DNA from: Enterobacter sp. SA187
GTDB taxonomy: Bacteria; Pseudomonadota; Gammaproteobacteria; Enterobacterales; Enterobacteriaceae
Assembly (NCBI RefSeq): GCF_001888805.2
Contig: NZ_CP019113.1
Span: forward strand, 930,001 to 994,000
Length of the DNA: 64,000 nt
Reading direction: 5' to 3'
Shown here one piece after another: positions 50,918-59,016 of this stretch. The notes beneath the pieces are model-generated. The model did not search any database, was not told the DNA's origin, and saw nothing but the letters and a program-made list of their open reading frames with translations. A program made the position numbers and the translations under genes. Each line of letters starts with the position of its first letter. Within the stretch, counting starts at the first letter, position 1.

Positions 50918-50943
50918 AAAACGCCACGTAAAACGTGGCGTTT
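50918..50943 (-). terminator. terminator between rho and wecA
   Basis: AAACGCCACGT / ACGTGGCGTTT stem (11 bp) with a 4-base A loop, followed leftwards by TCTTTTG. It ends rho transcription before the ECA operon promoter. Confidence 0.85.
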
Positions 50944-51072
50944 CGGGGCTTTATTTGGATTACGCGCGCTCCGTCAAGTGAGAAACTGCGCGTTTTTCCC
51001 GCATCTTCACATCAGCCTGTCGATGCAAACCGCCGTCAAATCATTCACCAGAACCAGCAAAATTGATAAGAC

Positions 51073-52332
51073 TTACGAACGTTTCATCATGTCGAAGAAT
51101 TCGTCGTTGGTTTTGGTCATCGCCAGCTTGTTGATGAGGAACTCCATTGCGTCGATCTCGCCCATCGGGTGAATGATCTTACGCAAAATCCACATTTTCT
51201 GCAGTTCTTCCTGCGTGGTGAGCAGCTCTTCTTTACGCGTACCTGAACGGTTGTAATCGATCGCCGGGAACACACGCTTCTCAGCGATTTTACGCGCCAG
51301 ATGCAGTTCCATGTTGCCGGTACCTTTAAATTCTTCGTAGATAACTTCATCCATTTTAGAACCGGTATCGACAAGCGCGGTGGCGATGATGGTCAGGCTG
51401 CCGCCCTCTTCCACGTTACGTGCCGCGCCGAAGAAACGCTTCGGACGATGCAGGGCGTTAGCATCCACACCACCGGTTAACACTTTACCGGAAGCCGGTA
51501 CCACGGTGTTGTAGGCGCGGGCCAGACGGGTGATGGAATCGAGCAGAATGATAACGTCTTTTTTATGCTCAACCAGACGCTTCGCCTTTTCGATCACCAT
51601 TTCAGCGACCTGAACGTGGCGGGAAGCCGGTTCGTCGAAGGTGGACGCAACCACTTCGCCTTTTACCAGACGCTGCATCTCGGTAACTTCTTCCGGACGT
51701 TCGTCAATGAGCAGAACCATCAGCACGCAATCCGGGTGATTGTAGGCGATGCTCTGGGCAATGTTTTGCAGCAGCATGGTTTTACCGGCTTTCGGCGGTG
51801 CCACAATCAGACCACGCTGACCACGACCAATCGGCGAGGCCAGATCGAGAACGCGGGCGGTTAAGTCTTCTGTAGAGCCGTTACCACGTTCCATACGCAG
51901 ACGAGAGTTTGCGTGCAGCGGGGTCAGGTTCTCAAACAGGATTTTGTTACGCGCGTTTTCTGGTTTGTCGTAGTTAACTTCATTGACTTTCAACAGCGCA
52001 AAGTAACGTTCACCCTCTTTGGGCGGGCGAATCTTACCAGAGATGGTATCACCAGTGCGGAGGTTGAAACGTCGGATTTGGCTGGGGGAAACGTAGATGT
52101 CATCAGGACCGGCGAGGTAGGAGCTGTCTGCGGAGCGGAGGAAACCAAATCCATCCTGCAAAATCTCCAGCACACCGTCGCCAAATATATCTTCGCCACT
52201 CTTAGCGTGCTGCTTCAGGATGGCAAAAATGATGTCCTGCTTGCGCATACGAGCCTGGTTCTCAAGCCCCATATTTTCGCCGAGAGTGATCAGCTCAGAA
52301 ACCGGCGTATTCTTTAATTCGGTAAGATTCAT
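51073..52332 (-). CDS. rho: Rho transcription termination factor
   Basis: 419 residues, identical in length to E. coli. N-terminal RNA-binding domain with DGFGFLRSADSSYLAGPDDIYVS, Walker A VAPPKAGKTMLLQ near 176-188, Q-loop LIDERPEEVTEMQR, R-loop and RSGTRKEELL near the end. Hexameric RNA helicase. The leader of about 250 bases is a known site of autoregulation. Confidence 0.99.
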   Translation of the reverse strand: MNLTELKNTPVSELITLGENMGLENQARMRKQDIIFAILKQHAKSGEDIFGDGVLEILQDGFGFLRSADSSYLAGPDDIYVSPSQIRRFNLRTGDTISGKIRPPKEGERYFALLKVNEVNYDKPENARNKILFENLTPLHANSRLRMERGNGSTEDLTARVLDLASPIGRGQRGLIVAPPKAGKTMLLQNIAQSIAYNHPDCVLMVLLIDERPEEVTEMQRLVKGEVVASTFDEPASRHVQVAEMVIEKAKRLVEHKKDVIILLDSITRLARAYNTVVPASGKVLTGGVDANALHRPKRFFGAARNVEEGGSLTIIATALVDTGSKMDEVIYEEFKGTGNMELHLARKIAEKRVFPAIDYNRSGTRKEELLTTQEELQKMWILRKIIHPMGEIDAMEFLINKLAMTKTNDEFFDMMKRS

Positions 52333-52554
52333 AGTGGTGTGGGTTCTTAAACTCGGGGTAAATCTCGAACTTAATTTGTGAATGGTATGGCAGGGTCATC
52401 CATGCCTGTTTTAGCGGCCATCAACTCATGTCTGTTCGCTGCCTGCTTACGGGAAGAACACAGAACTGAAACGACAAGACGGATTGAGTGACAAGCCCGG
52501 AATCTATCTACTTCTCTCGCGGCGATGGTGCTCAGCGGGAAGTATCGGGTACAA

Positions 52555-52584
52555 ACTACAAAGGTATGTTTAAAACGAAGTCAA
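52555..52584 (-). promoter_or_regulatory. candidate rho promoter
   Basis: Read leftwards TTGACT (52584-52579), 18 bases, TGTAGT (52560-52555). Its position before the Rho-regulated leader agrees with E. coli. Downstream (52500-52440) the sequence retains the E. coli rhoL region (CTCAATCCGTCTTGTCGTTT), but the ATG of rhoL is not conserved. Confidence 0.5.
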
Positions 52585-52668
52585 AACAAACTTAGCACGA
52601 CTGAAGCCGGGCGTCCAGCGATCCCAAAAAATTAGGAACGCAGCACGCCAGGCTGGGTTTGCGCTGGA

Positions 52669-52998
52669 TTATGCCAGGTTGGCGTCCAGGAACTCTTTCA
52701 GTTGACCCTTAGACAGCGCACCGACTTTGGTGGCTGCTACTTCGCCGTTTTTGAACAGCAGCAGGGTCGGAATACCGCGGATACCATACTTAGGCGCAGT
52801 GCCCGGGTTCTGGTCGATATTCAGTTTGGCAACGGTCAGTTTGCCCTGATACTCGTCAGCGATTTCATCCAGAATCGGAGCGATCATTTTGCACGGACCG
52901 CACCACTCTGCCCAGAAATCGACGAGGGTCAGCCCTTCAGCTTTAAGTACATCCGTGTCAAAACTGTCGTCAGTCAGGTGAATAATTTTATCGCTCAT
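52669..52998 (-). CDS. trxA: TrxA, thioredoxin 1
   Basis: 109 residues from ATG 52998, as in E. coli. Active site AEWCGPCKM at residues 30-38, cis-Pro in RGIPTLLLF. Reduces protein disulfides with thioredoxin reductase and is a processivity factor for T7 polymerase. The longer frame to 53073 is rejected; AGTTAA-type leader precedes the ATG. Divergent from rhlB. Confidence 0.98.
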   Translation of the reverse strand: MSDKIIHLTDDSFDTDVLKAEGLTLVDFWAEWCGPCKMIAPILDEIADEYQGKLTVAKLNIDQNPGTAPKYGIRGIPTLLLFKNGEVAATKVGALSKGQLKEFLDANLA

Positions 52999-53142
52999 AT
53001 TTAACTCCACAGGAATAAGCCTGGCGTGCTGATGTAGCATGAAACTACAACGTATTGATGCCACATTAACCAACTAAAGGTTGACTTTATTTCACCGGAT
53101 ACGCTTTCGTAAAGCAATAGTAAGCTGATATTCTACCACACT

Positions 53143-54408
53143 ATGAGCAAAACACATTTAACAGAACAGAAGTTTACCGACTTCGCCCTGCACCCTAAGG
53201 TGATCGAAGCCCTTGAAAACAAAGGCTTTCATAATTGCACACATATCCAGGCGCTGGCGCTCCCGCTAACGCTGGCTGGTCGTGATGTAGCAGGACAGGC
53301 GCAAACCGGTACCGGGAAAACGATGGCGTTTCTGACGTCAACGTTTCATTATCTTCTCTCTCATCCGGCGATCGCAGACCGCAAGGTGAACCAACCGCGT
53401 GCGCTGATCATGGCGCCAACCCGTGAACTGGCGGTGCAGATCCATGCTGATGCCGAACCCCTGGCGCAGACTACCGGCCTGAAATTAGGCCTCGCCTACG
53501 GCGGCGATGGCTATGACAAACAACTTAAAGTCCTGGAAAGCGGCGTCGACATTCTGATCGGCACCACCGGGCGTCTGATCGATTACGCAAAACAGAACCA
53601 CATCAATCTTGGCGCGATTCAGGTGGTGGTGCTGGATGAAGCCGATCGCATGTATGACCTGGGCTTTATCAAAGACATTCGCTGGCTGTTCCGTCGTATG
53701 CCTGCGGTCACTGAACGTCTCAACATGCTGTTCTCCGCCACCCTGTCCTACCGTGTGCGTGAACTCGCTTTTGAACAGATGAACAACGCTGAATATGTGG
53801 AAGTCGAACCGGAGCAAAAAACCGGCCACCGCATCAAAGAAGAGCTGTTCTATCCGTCTAACGAAGAAAAAATGCGTCTGTTGCAGACGTTGATTGAAGA
53901 AGAGTGGCCGGATCGCGCCATCATTTTCGCCAATACTAAACACCGTTGCGAAGATATCTGGGGCCATTTAGCCGCCGACGGGCACCGTGTAGGCCTGCTG
54001 ACAGGCGACGTGGCGCAGAAAAAACGCCTGCGTATTCTGGAAGAATTCACCCGTGGCGACCTGGACATCCTGGTAGCGACTGACGTGGCCGCGCGCGGTC
54101 TGCACATTCCAGCCGTTACGCACGTCTTCAACTACGATCTGCCGGATGACTGTGAAGACTACGTGCACCGTATTGGCCGTACCGGCCGTGCGGGCGCAAG
54201 CGGTCATTCCATCAGCCTGGCCTGCGAAGAGTACGCGCTGAACCTGCCGGCGATTGAAACTTACACCGGCCACTCTATTCCGGTCAGCAAATACAATCCG
54301 GACGCGCTACTGAAAGATCTGCCGAAGCCGTTGCGCCTCACCCGCGCCCGTCCAGGCAATAATCAGCGCCGCCCTGGCGCACCGCGTAATCGTCGTCGTC
54401 CGGGTTAA
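53143..54408 (+). CDS. rhlB: RhlB, DEAD-box RNA helicase of the degradosome
   Basis: 421 residues, same as E. coli. Q motif near the start (FTDFALHPKVIEALENKGFHNCTHIQ), Walker A AQTGTGKTMAFL, DEADRMYDLGF, SAT in LFSATLSY and HRIGRTGRAG. Basic tail RARPGNNQRRPGAPRNRRRPG. Unwinds RNA for PNPase in the RNase E complex. 5 bases before gppA. Confidence 0.98.
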   Translation: MSKTHLTEQKFTDFALHPKVIEALENKGFHNCTHIQALALPLTLAGRDVAGQAQTGTGKTMAFLTSTFHYLLSHPAIADRKVNQPRALIMAPTRELAVQIHADAEPLAQTTGLKLGLAYGGDGYDKQLKVLESGVDILIGTTGRLIDYAKQNHINLGAIQVVVLDEADRMYDLGFIKDIRWLFRRMPAVTERLNMLFSATLSYRVRELAFEQMNNAEYVEVEPEQKTGHRIKEELFYPSNEEKMRLLQTLIEEEWPDRAIIFANTKHRCEDIWGHLAADGHRVGLLTGDVAQKKRLRILEEFTRGDLDILVATDVAARGLHIPAVTHVFNYDLPDDCEDYVHRIGRTGRAGASGHSISLACEEYALNLPAIETYTGHSIPVSKYNPDALLKDLPKPLRLTRARPGNNQRRPGAPRNRRRPG

Positions 54409-54413
54409 AAAAG

Positions 54414-55898
54414 ATGCTCACCACTACTTCGCTATACGCCGCAATAGATTTAGGCTCTAACAGCTTTCATATGCTGGTTGTACGCGAGGTGGCGGGGAGC
54501 ATACAGACCCTGAGCCGCATCAAACGCAAAGTCCGCCTGGCGGCGGGTTTGAGCAGCGATCTTGTGCTCTCGCCCGAAGCCATGGAGCGCGGCTGGCAAT
54601 GCCTGCGTCTGTTCGCAGAACGTTTGCAGGACATCCCGCAGGTACAAATTCAGGTGGTCGCCACGGCGACGCTGCGCCTGGCCGTCAACGCCCATGTCTT
54701 TATCACGAAAGCGCAGGAAATCCTCGGCTGCCCGGTGCAACTCATCAGCGGCGAGGAAGAAGCGCGCCTGATTTATCAGGGCGTGGCGCACACCACCGGT
54801 GGCGACGATCGCCGTCTGGTGGTGGATATTGGCGGCGCCAGCACCGAACTGGTGACCGGCACCGGCGCGCAGGCCACGTCCCTGTTCAGCCTGTCGATGG
54901 GCTGCGTCACCTGGCTTGAGCGTTACTTCACCGACCGTAATCTGGCGAAAGAGCACTTCGACGAGGCGGAACGCGCCGCGCGCGCGGTGATCCGTCCGGT
55001 GGCCAATGAACTACGCGCGCACGGCTGGAAAGTCTGCGTCGGCGCGTCCGGCACGGTGCAGGCGCTACAGGAAATCATGATGGCGCAGGGCATGGACGAG
55101 CGCATCACGCTGGCCAAACTTCAGCAGCTCAAACAGCGCGCCATTCAGTGTGGTCGTCTTGAGGAGCTGGAAATCGAAGGCCTGACGCTGGAGCGGGCGC
55201 TGGTTTTCCCGAGCGGGCTGGCGATCCTTATCGCCATCTTCACCGAGCTGGATATTCAGTGTATGACTCTGGCAGGCGGCGCGCTGCGGGAAGGCCTGGT
55301 GTACGGCATGCTGCATCTGTCGGTGGATCAGGACATTCGCAACCGCACGCTGCGTAACATTCAGCGCCGTTTTATGGTCGATACCGAACAGGCTTTGCGC
55401 GTCGCGCAGCTGGCAACCCGTTTTGCCGCGCAGGTGGAAGGCGTCTGGGATCTCCAGCCGCTGTCGCGCGATCTGCTGGTCAGCGCCTGTCAGCTGCACG
55501 AAATCGGCCTCAGCGTCGATTTTAAATCCGCGCCGCAGCACGCTGCCTATCTGGTACGCAATCTGGATCTGCCGGGCTTCACTCCTGCGCAGAAAAAGCT
55601 GCTGGCGACCCTGTTGCTTAACCAGACCAGTACGGTCGATCTCTCCTCGTTGCATCAGCAAAACGCCGTGCCGCCGCGCGTGGCGGAACACCTGTGCCGT
55701 CTGCTGCGTCTGGCGATTATTTTCGCCAGCCGTCGTCGTGACGATTTGTTGCCGGCCATCACCCTGACGGCGGTGGAAGAAAGTCTGACGCTGTCCCTGC
55801 CGCATGACTGGCTGACCAGCCATCCGCTGGGCGCTGAGCTTATCGATCAGGAGTGTCAGTGGCAGAGCTACGTCCACTGGCCGTTAACCGTCCTGTAA
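54414..55898 (+). CDS. gppA: GppA, pppGpp 5'-phosphohydrolase / exopolyphosphatase
   Basis: 494 residues. Actin-like ATPase fold with phosphate loops AAIDLGSNSFHMLV near 9-22 and LVVDIGGASTELV near 138-150; C-terminal HD-type helical domain. Converts pppGpp to ppGpp in the stringent response. Likely translated with rhlB. In E. coli the next gene is rep; here it is avtA. Confidence 0.98.
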   Translation: MLTTTSLYAAIDLGSNSFHMLVVREVAGSIQTLSRIKRKVRLAAGLSSDLVLSPEAMERGWQCLRLFAERLQDIPQVQIQVVATATLRLAVNAHVFITKAQEILGCPVQLISGEEEARLIYQGVAHTTGGDDRRLVVDIGGASTELVTGTGAQATSLFSLSMGCVTWLERYFTDRNLAKEHFDEAERAARAVIRPVANELRAHGWKVCVGASGTVQALQEIMMAQGMDERITLAKLQQLKQRAIQCGRLEELEIEGLTLERALVFPSGLAILIAIFTELDIQCMTLAGGALREGLVYGMLHLSVDQDIRNRTLRNIQRRFMVDTEQALRVAQLATRFAAQVEGVWDLQPLSRDLLVSACQLHEIGLSVDFKSAPQHAAYLVRNLDLPGFTPAQKKLLATLLLNQTSTVDLSSLHQQNAVPPRVAEHLCRLLRLAIIFASRRRDDLLPAITLTAVEESLTLSLPHDWLTSHPLGAELIDQECQWQSYVHWPLTVL

Positions 55899-56055
55899 CG
55901 CCTTTTTATTCCACCCTCTGCCTGCGGCATAAAAATTCATCATAACCACAGCCAGCAGCATTTTATTCCATCACACCGGCCTTTGTCCGATTTGCACCGC
56001 GCCTGCGCTGGCGTTAAGGTGGGGCAAATTCAAAGAGACCGACAGACCACCTGCT

Positions 56056-57312
56056 ATGACATTTTCACTTTTCGGCGACAAATTCACCCGCCATTCAGGC
56101 ATCACCCGCCTGATGGAGGATCTCAACGACGGCCTGCGCACGCCTGGCGCCATCATGCTCGGCGGCGGCAACCCGGCGCAAATCCCGGAAATGACCGATT
56201 ATTTCCACCAGCTGCTTGCCGATATGCTCAGCTCCGGCAAAGCCACTGATGCGCTATGCAATTACGACGGTCCCCAGGGTAAGTCAGAGCTGCTGGTCTG
56301 CCTTGCACAAATGCTGCGGGAAACTCAGGGCTGGGATATTGAGCCGCAGAATATTGCACTGACAAACGGCAGCCAGAGCGCGTTTTTCTACTTGTTCAAT
56401 CTGTTCGCAGGTCGTCGTGCCGATGGAAGCACCAGAAAAGTGCTGTTCCCGCTGGCGCCGGAATACATCGGCTATGCCGATTCCGGCCTGGAAGAAGATC
56501 TTTTCGTCTCGGCGCGCCCCAACATTGAACTGCTGCCGGAAGGCCAGTTTAAATATCACGTTGATTTCGAGCACCTGCATATCGGGGAAGAAACCGGCAT
56601 GATCTGCGTATCGCGTCCGACCAACCCGACCGGTAACGTGATCACCGATGATGAGCTGATGAAGCTGGACGCGCTGGCGAATCAGCACGGCATTCCGCTG
56701 GTCATCGATAACGCCTACGGCGTGCCCTTCCCCGGGATCATCTTCAGCGATGCGCGTCCGCTGTGGAACCCAAACACCGTGCTGTGCATGAGTCTCTCCA
56801 AGCTCGGCCTGCCCGGCAGCCGCTGTGGGATCATCATTGCGGATGAAAAAATTATCTCGGCGATCCGCAATATGAACGGCATCATCAGCCTCGCCCCCGG
56901 CGGTATCGGCCCGGCGATGATGTGCGAAATGATCAAGCGTAACGATCTGCTGCGCCTGTCGGAAACCGTTATCAAGCCGTTCTATCAGCAGCGCGTACAG
57001 GAGACGGTTGCGACAATTCGCCGCTATTTGCCGGAAGAGCGCTGCCTGATCCACAAGCCGGAAGGAGCCATTTTCCTCTGGCTGTGGTTTAAAGATCTGC
57101 CGATCACCACCGAACTGCTCTACCAGCGCCTGAAAAAACGCGGCGTACTGATGGTGCCAGGGGATTATTTCTTCCCCGGCCTCGACAAACCCTGGCCGCA
57201 CACGCACCAGTGTATGCGCATGAACTATGTTCCTGATCCGGACAAAATCGAGGCAGGCATTAAAGTGCTTGCCGAAGAGATTGAATTCGCCTGGCAGGAA
57301 AGTCAGCTTTAA
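56056..57312 (+). CDS. avtA: AvtA, valine-pyruvate aminotransferase
   Basis: 418 residues (E. coli 417). PLP-dependent fold type I enzyme: VSRPTNPTGNVI, DNAYGVPFPG, and the PLP lysine in SLSKLGLPGSRCG. Makes alanine from pyruvate and valine, reversible. No good Shine-Dalgarno sequence is visible before the ATG. It is not next to gppA in E. coli. Confidence 0.96.
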   Translation: MTFSLFGDKFTRHSGITRLMEDLNDGLRTPGAIMLGGGNPAQIPEMTDYFHQLLADMLSSGKATDALCNYDGPQGKSELLVCLAQMLRETQGWDIEPQNIALTNGSQSAFFYLFNLFAGRRADGSTRKVLFPLAPEYIGYADSGLEEDLFVSARPNIELLPEGQFKYHVDFEHLHIGEETGMICVSRPTNPTGNVITDDELMKLDALANQHGIPLVIDNAYGVPFPGIIFSDARPLWNPNTVLCMSLSKLGLPGSRCGIIIADEKIISAIRNMNGIISLAPGGIGPAMMCEMIKRNDLLRLSETVIKPFYQQRVQETVATIRRYLPEERCLIHKPEGAIFLWLWFKDLPITTELLYQRLKKRGVLMVPGDYFFPGLDKPWPHTHQCMRMNYVPDPDKIEAGIKVLAEEIEFAWQESQL

Positions 57313-57321
57313 AAGAATATA

Positions 57322-57347
57322 TCCGGGCTTGTGTGATCAAGTCCGGA
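57322..57347 (+). terminator. hairpin after avtA
   Basis: TCCGGGCTT / AAGTCCGGA stem (one G-T pair) with an 8-base loop, followed by ATATTTCG. Modest terminator. The rest of the 360-base gap to the lipoprotein gene is very AT-rich; it contains a small GATGCG / CGCATC hairpin (57397-57414) and ACGCCG / CGGCGT (57644-57657) just before the next gene, but no gene that I can support. Confidence 0.55.
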
Positions 57348-57676
57348 ATATTTCGCCGCCCGTAGTTACGCCCCATATTAAAATAATGTTTTTGATGCGA
57401 TATATCCGCATCAGTTATTAGCATGCTTATTAACTTATAAATAATTTAATCGGGGCTACATATCCTGGCAGGGTTTCAGCGCCGCTTACGCTTCTACATA
57501 AAAAATAAAGATACTGATAAACAAGGATTTTTTTAAATTCACTTTATTTGATTATTAGGAATAATCACAATTTATTAACTTTATTTAAAAATACATGCAA
57601 CAAAAGTTGTTGCCGTCAAAAAGCTACTTACACTCATTAATACGCCGTCCGGCGTTTTATTTAGTGGAGTATGATC

Positions 57677-58963
57677 ATGGCTACTAATAACGTTAGCCAC
57701 CTGAGCGTCATTACGGTGGCCGTACTTCTTGCATTCTCATTATCTGCCTGTAGCGGCGGCGGTTCTCATTCCAGTGTGAAAAAAACGCCAACCGCAGGGA
57801 CGAGCACAGGAGCGGGGACTAACGATGGGACGTCAACGGCGAACAACGGCTCGGGCGGCGGAGGTTCCGGCGGTACGGGTACAGGCGCTGGCGGCAGCGG
57901 CGCGAATGGCGGAGCTGGAGGTTCCGGCACAGGTACAGGCGGATCGGGTTCCGGCGGCAACGGATCGGGCTCTGACGGCAGCGGATCCGGCGGCAGTACA
58001 GGTGGTGGTGGCGGTACGGGTGGTGGCTCTGACGGCGGCTCAGGCGGCACAGATACTGCCGCTAACGGCGCGGTCAGCACCATTCTCAGCGATACCGGTG
58101 AAACCCTTTCCGGCGTAGGTACCACGCTCGATAATCTCGGTAGCCAGTTGCCCACCAGCAATCCGGTGACCTCCACCGTGGCGACCACCGTCAGCGGCGT
58201 TGGCACCGCCATTGATACCACCGGCAGCGGCATCACCAACGGTATCGGCGATCGTTCAAACGTCAACGGCGTGGGCACGACATTAAGCGGGGTGACTACT
58301 ACCGTGACCTCGCTGGGCGGCACCGTGTCTGACGTCGGCACCAATCTTGCCAGCACCACCTCGTCATCGTCATTACGCAGCCTCACAGGCCCAACCGGTG
58401 CCATCGTGAACAGCACCGGGCAGGTCGTCAGCGGCACGGGGACCGCGCTGACTAACGTGGTGCAAAGCGACGGCGTGTCCCGCCTGACTACCGGCACCAC
58501 CACGCTGGTTAACAATACTACCGCAGGCGTAGAGCATGTGACTCAGGGTGTGGGTGGCGCAACAGGCCTCGGCACACCGGTCAGTAATCTGTTAACCCAC
58601 GTTGGCAATGGCGTCAGCGGTGTGGGTAACCAGGTGACCAGCAGTAATGCGGGCCTGAGCGGCGTCGGCCAGGTGGTCAGCAACCTTGGCCAGACGGTTG
58701 CGGATGTGGGCGGCGTGGTTAAACCAGCCACCGTCACTGCGCCTCCGGCCAGCTCAACGGGTGGTATCGCAGTGGATGCGACGGCGGATGCCAGTAAAAC
58801 CGGTCTGGTAGCCAATGTCGGCGCCACGGTCAATAACCTGACTGCCGGACTGACCGCCAGCGCCGGGACGACAACCAGCAATGACACCAGTGGAACGACC
58901 GCCTCAGGTCCGCTTAGCGGCGTGACCGGTATCGTTGGCGGACTATTAAAACCGAAACAATAA
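57677..58963 (+). CDS. glycine-rich heptad-repeat lipoprotein, putative TpsB cargo
   Basis: 428 residues from ATG 57677 (GTGGAG 7 bases upstream; the ATG at 57671 is too close to it). Signal peptide ending in lipobox LSAC, Cys25. Residues about 38-133 are almost only Gly, Ser, Thr, Ala, Asn and Asp. Residues about 134-375 show a seven-residue period with one Gly and two Val/Leu per turn (TGETLSG VGTTLDN LGSQL; later VVSNLGQ TVADVGG), which fits a long amphipathic coiled coil. The mature protein has no Trp, Tyr, Phe or Met and no second Cys. Databases often label such proteins 'collagen-like', but there are no true Gly-Pro-Y triplets. It shares direction with the TpsB gene next to it. Probably surface-exposed or a biofilm/adhesion component; function not known. 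Confidence 0.75.
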   Translation: MATNNVSHLSVITVAVLLAFSLSACSGGGSHSSVKKTPTAGTSTGAGTNDGTSTANNGSGGGGSGGTGTGAGGSGANGGAGGSGTGTGGSGSGGNGSGSDGSGSGGSTGGGGGTGGGSDGGSGGTDTAANGAVSTILSDTGETLSGVGTTLDNLGSQLPTSNPVTSTVATTVSGVGTAIDTTGSGITNGIGDRSNVNGVGTTLSGVTTTVTSLGGTVSDVGTNLASTTSSSSLRSLTGPTGAIVNSTGQVVSGTGTALTNVVQSDGVSRLTTGTTTLVNNTTAGVEHVTQGVGGATGLGTPVSNLLTHVGNGVSGVGNQVTSSNAGLSGVGQVVSNLGQTVADVGGVVKPATVTAPPASSTGGIAVDATADASKTGLVANVGATVNNLTAGLTASAGTTTSNDTSGTTASGPLSGVTGIVGGLLKPKQ

Positions 58964-58973
58964 CACGCTGTAC

Positions 58974-58995
58974 CGTGCCCCCGCCCGGGGGCACG
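58974..58995 (+). terminator. terminator between the lipoprotein and TpsB genes
   Basis: A 9-bp perfect GC-rich stem (CGTGCCCCC / GGGGGCACG) with a 4-base loop, then TTTTC. It stands 22 bases before the next start codon, so it should make the transporter far less abundant than the lipoprotein. Confidence 0.8.
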
Positions 58996-59016
58996 TTTTC
59001 CTGAAGGGAATGCATC

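Noticed and set aside
57786..58075. Collagen triple-helix domain in the lipoprotein
   Set aside because: The Gly tract has no regular G-X-Y triplets and almost no proline, so a collagen fold is not supported.
57766..58515. 249-codon Pro/Val-rich frame opposite the lipoprotein gene
   Set aside because: Its composition is the exact mirror of the Gly/Thr-rich gene (GGN/ACN codons read in reverse), and it has no start site.
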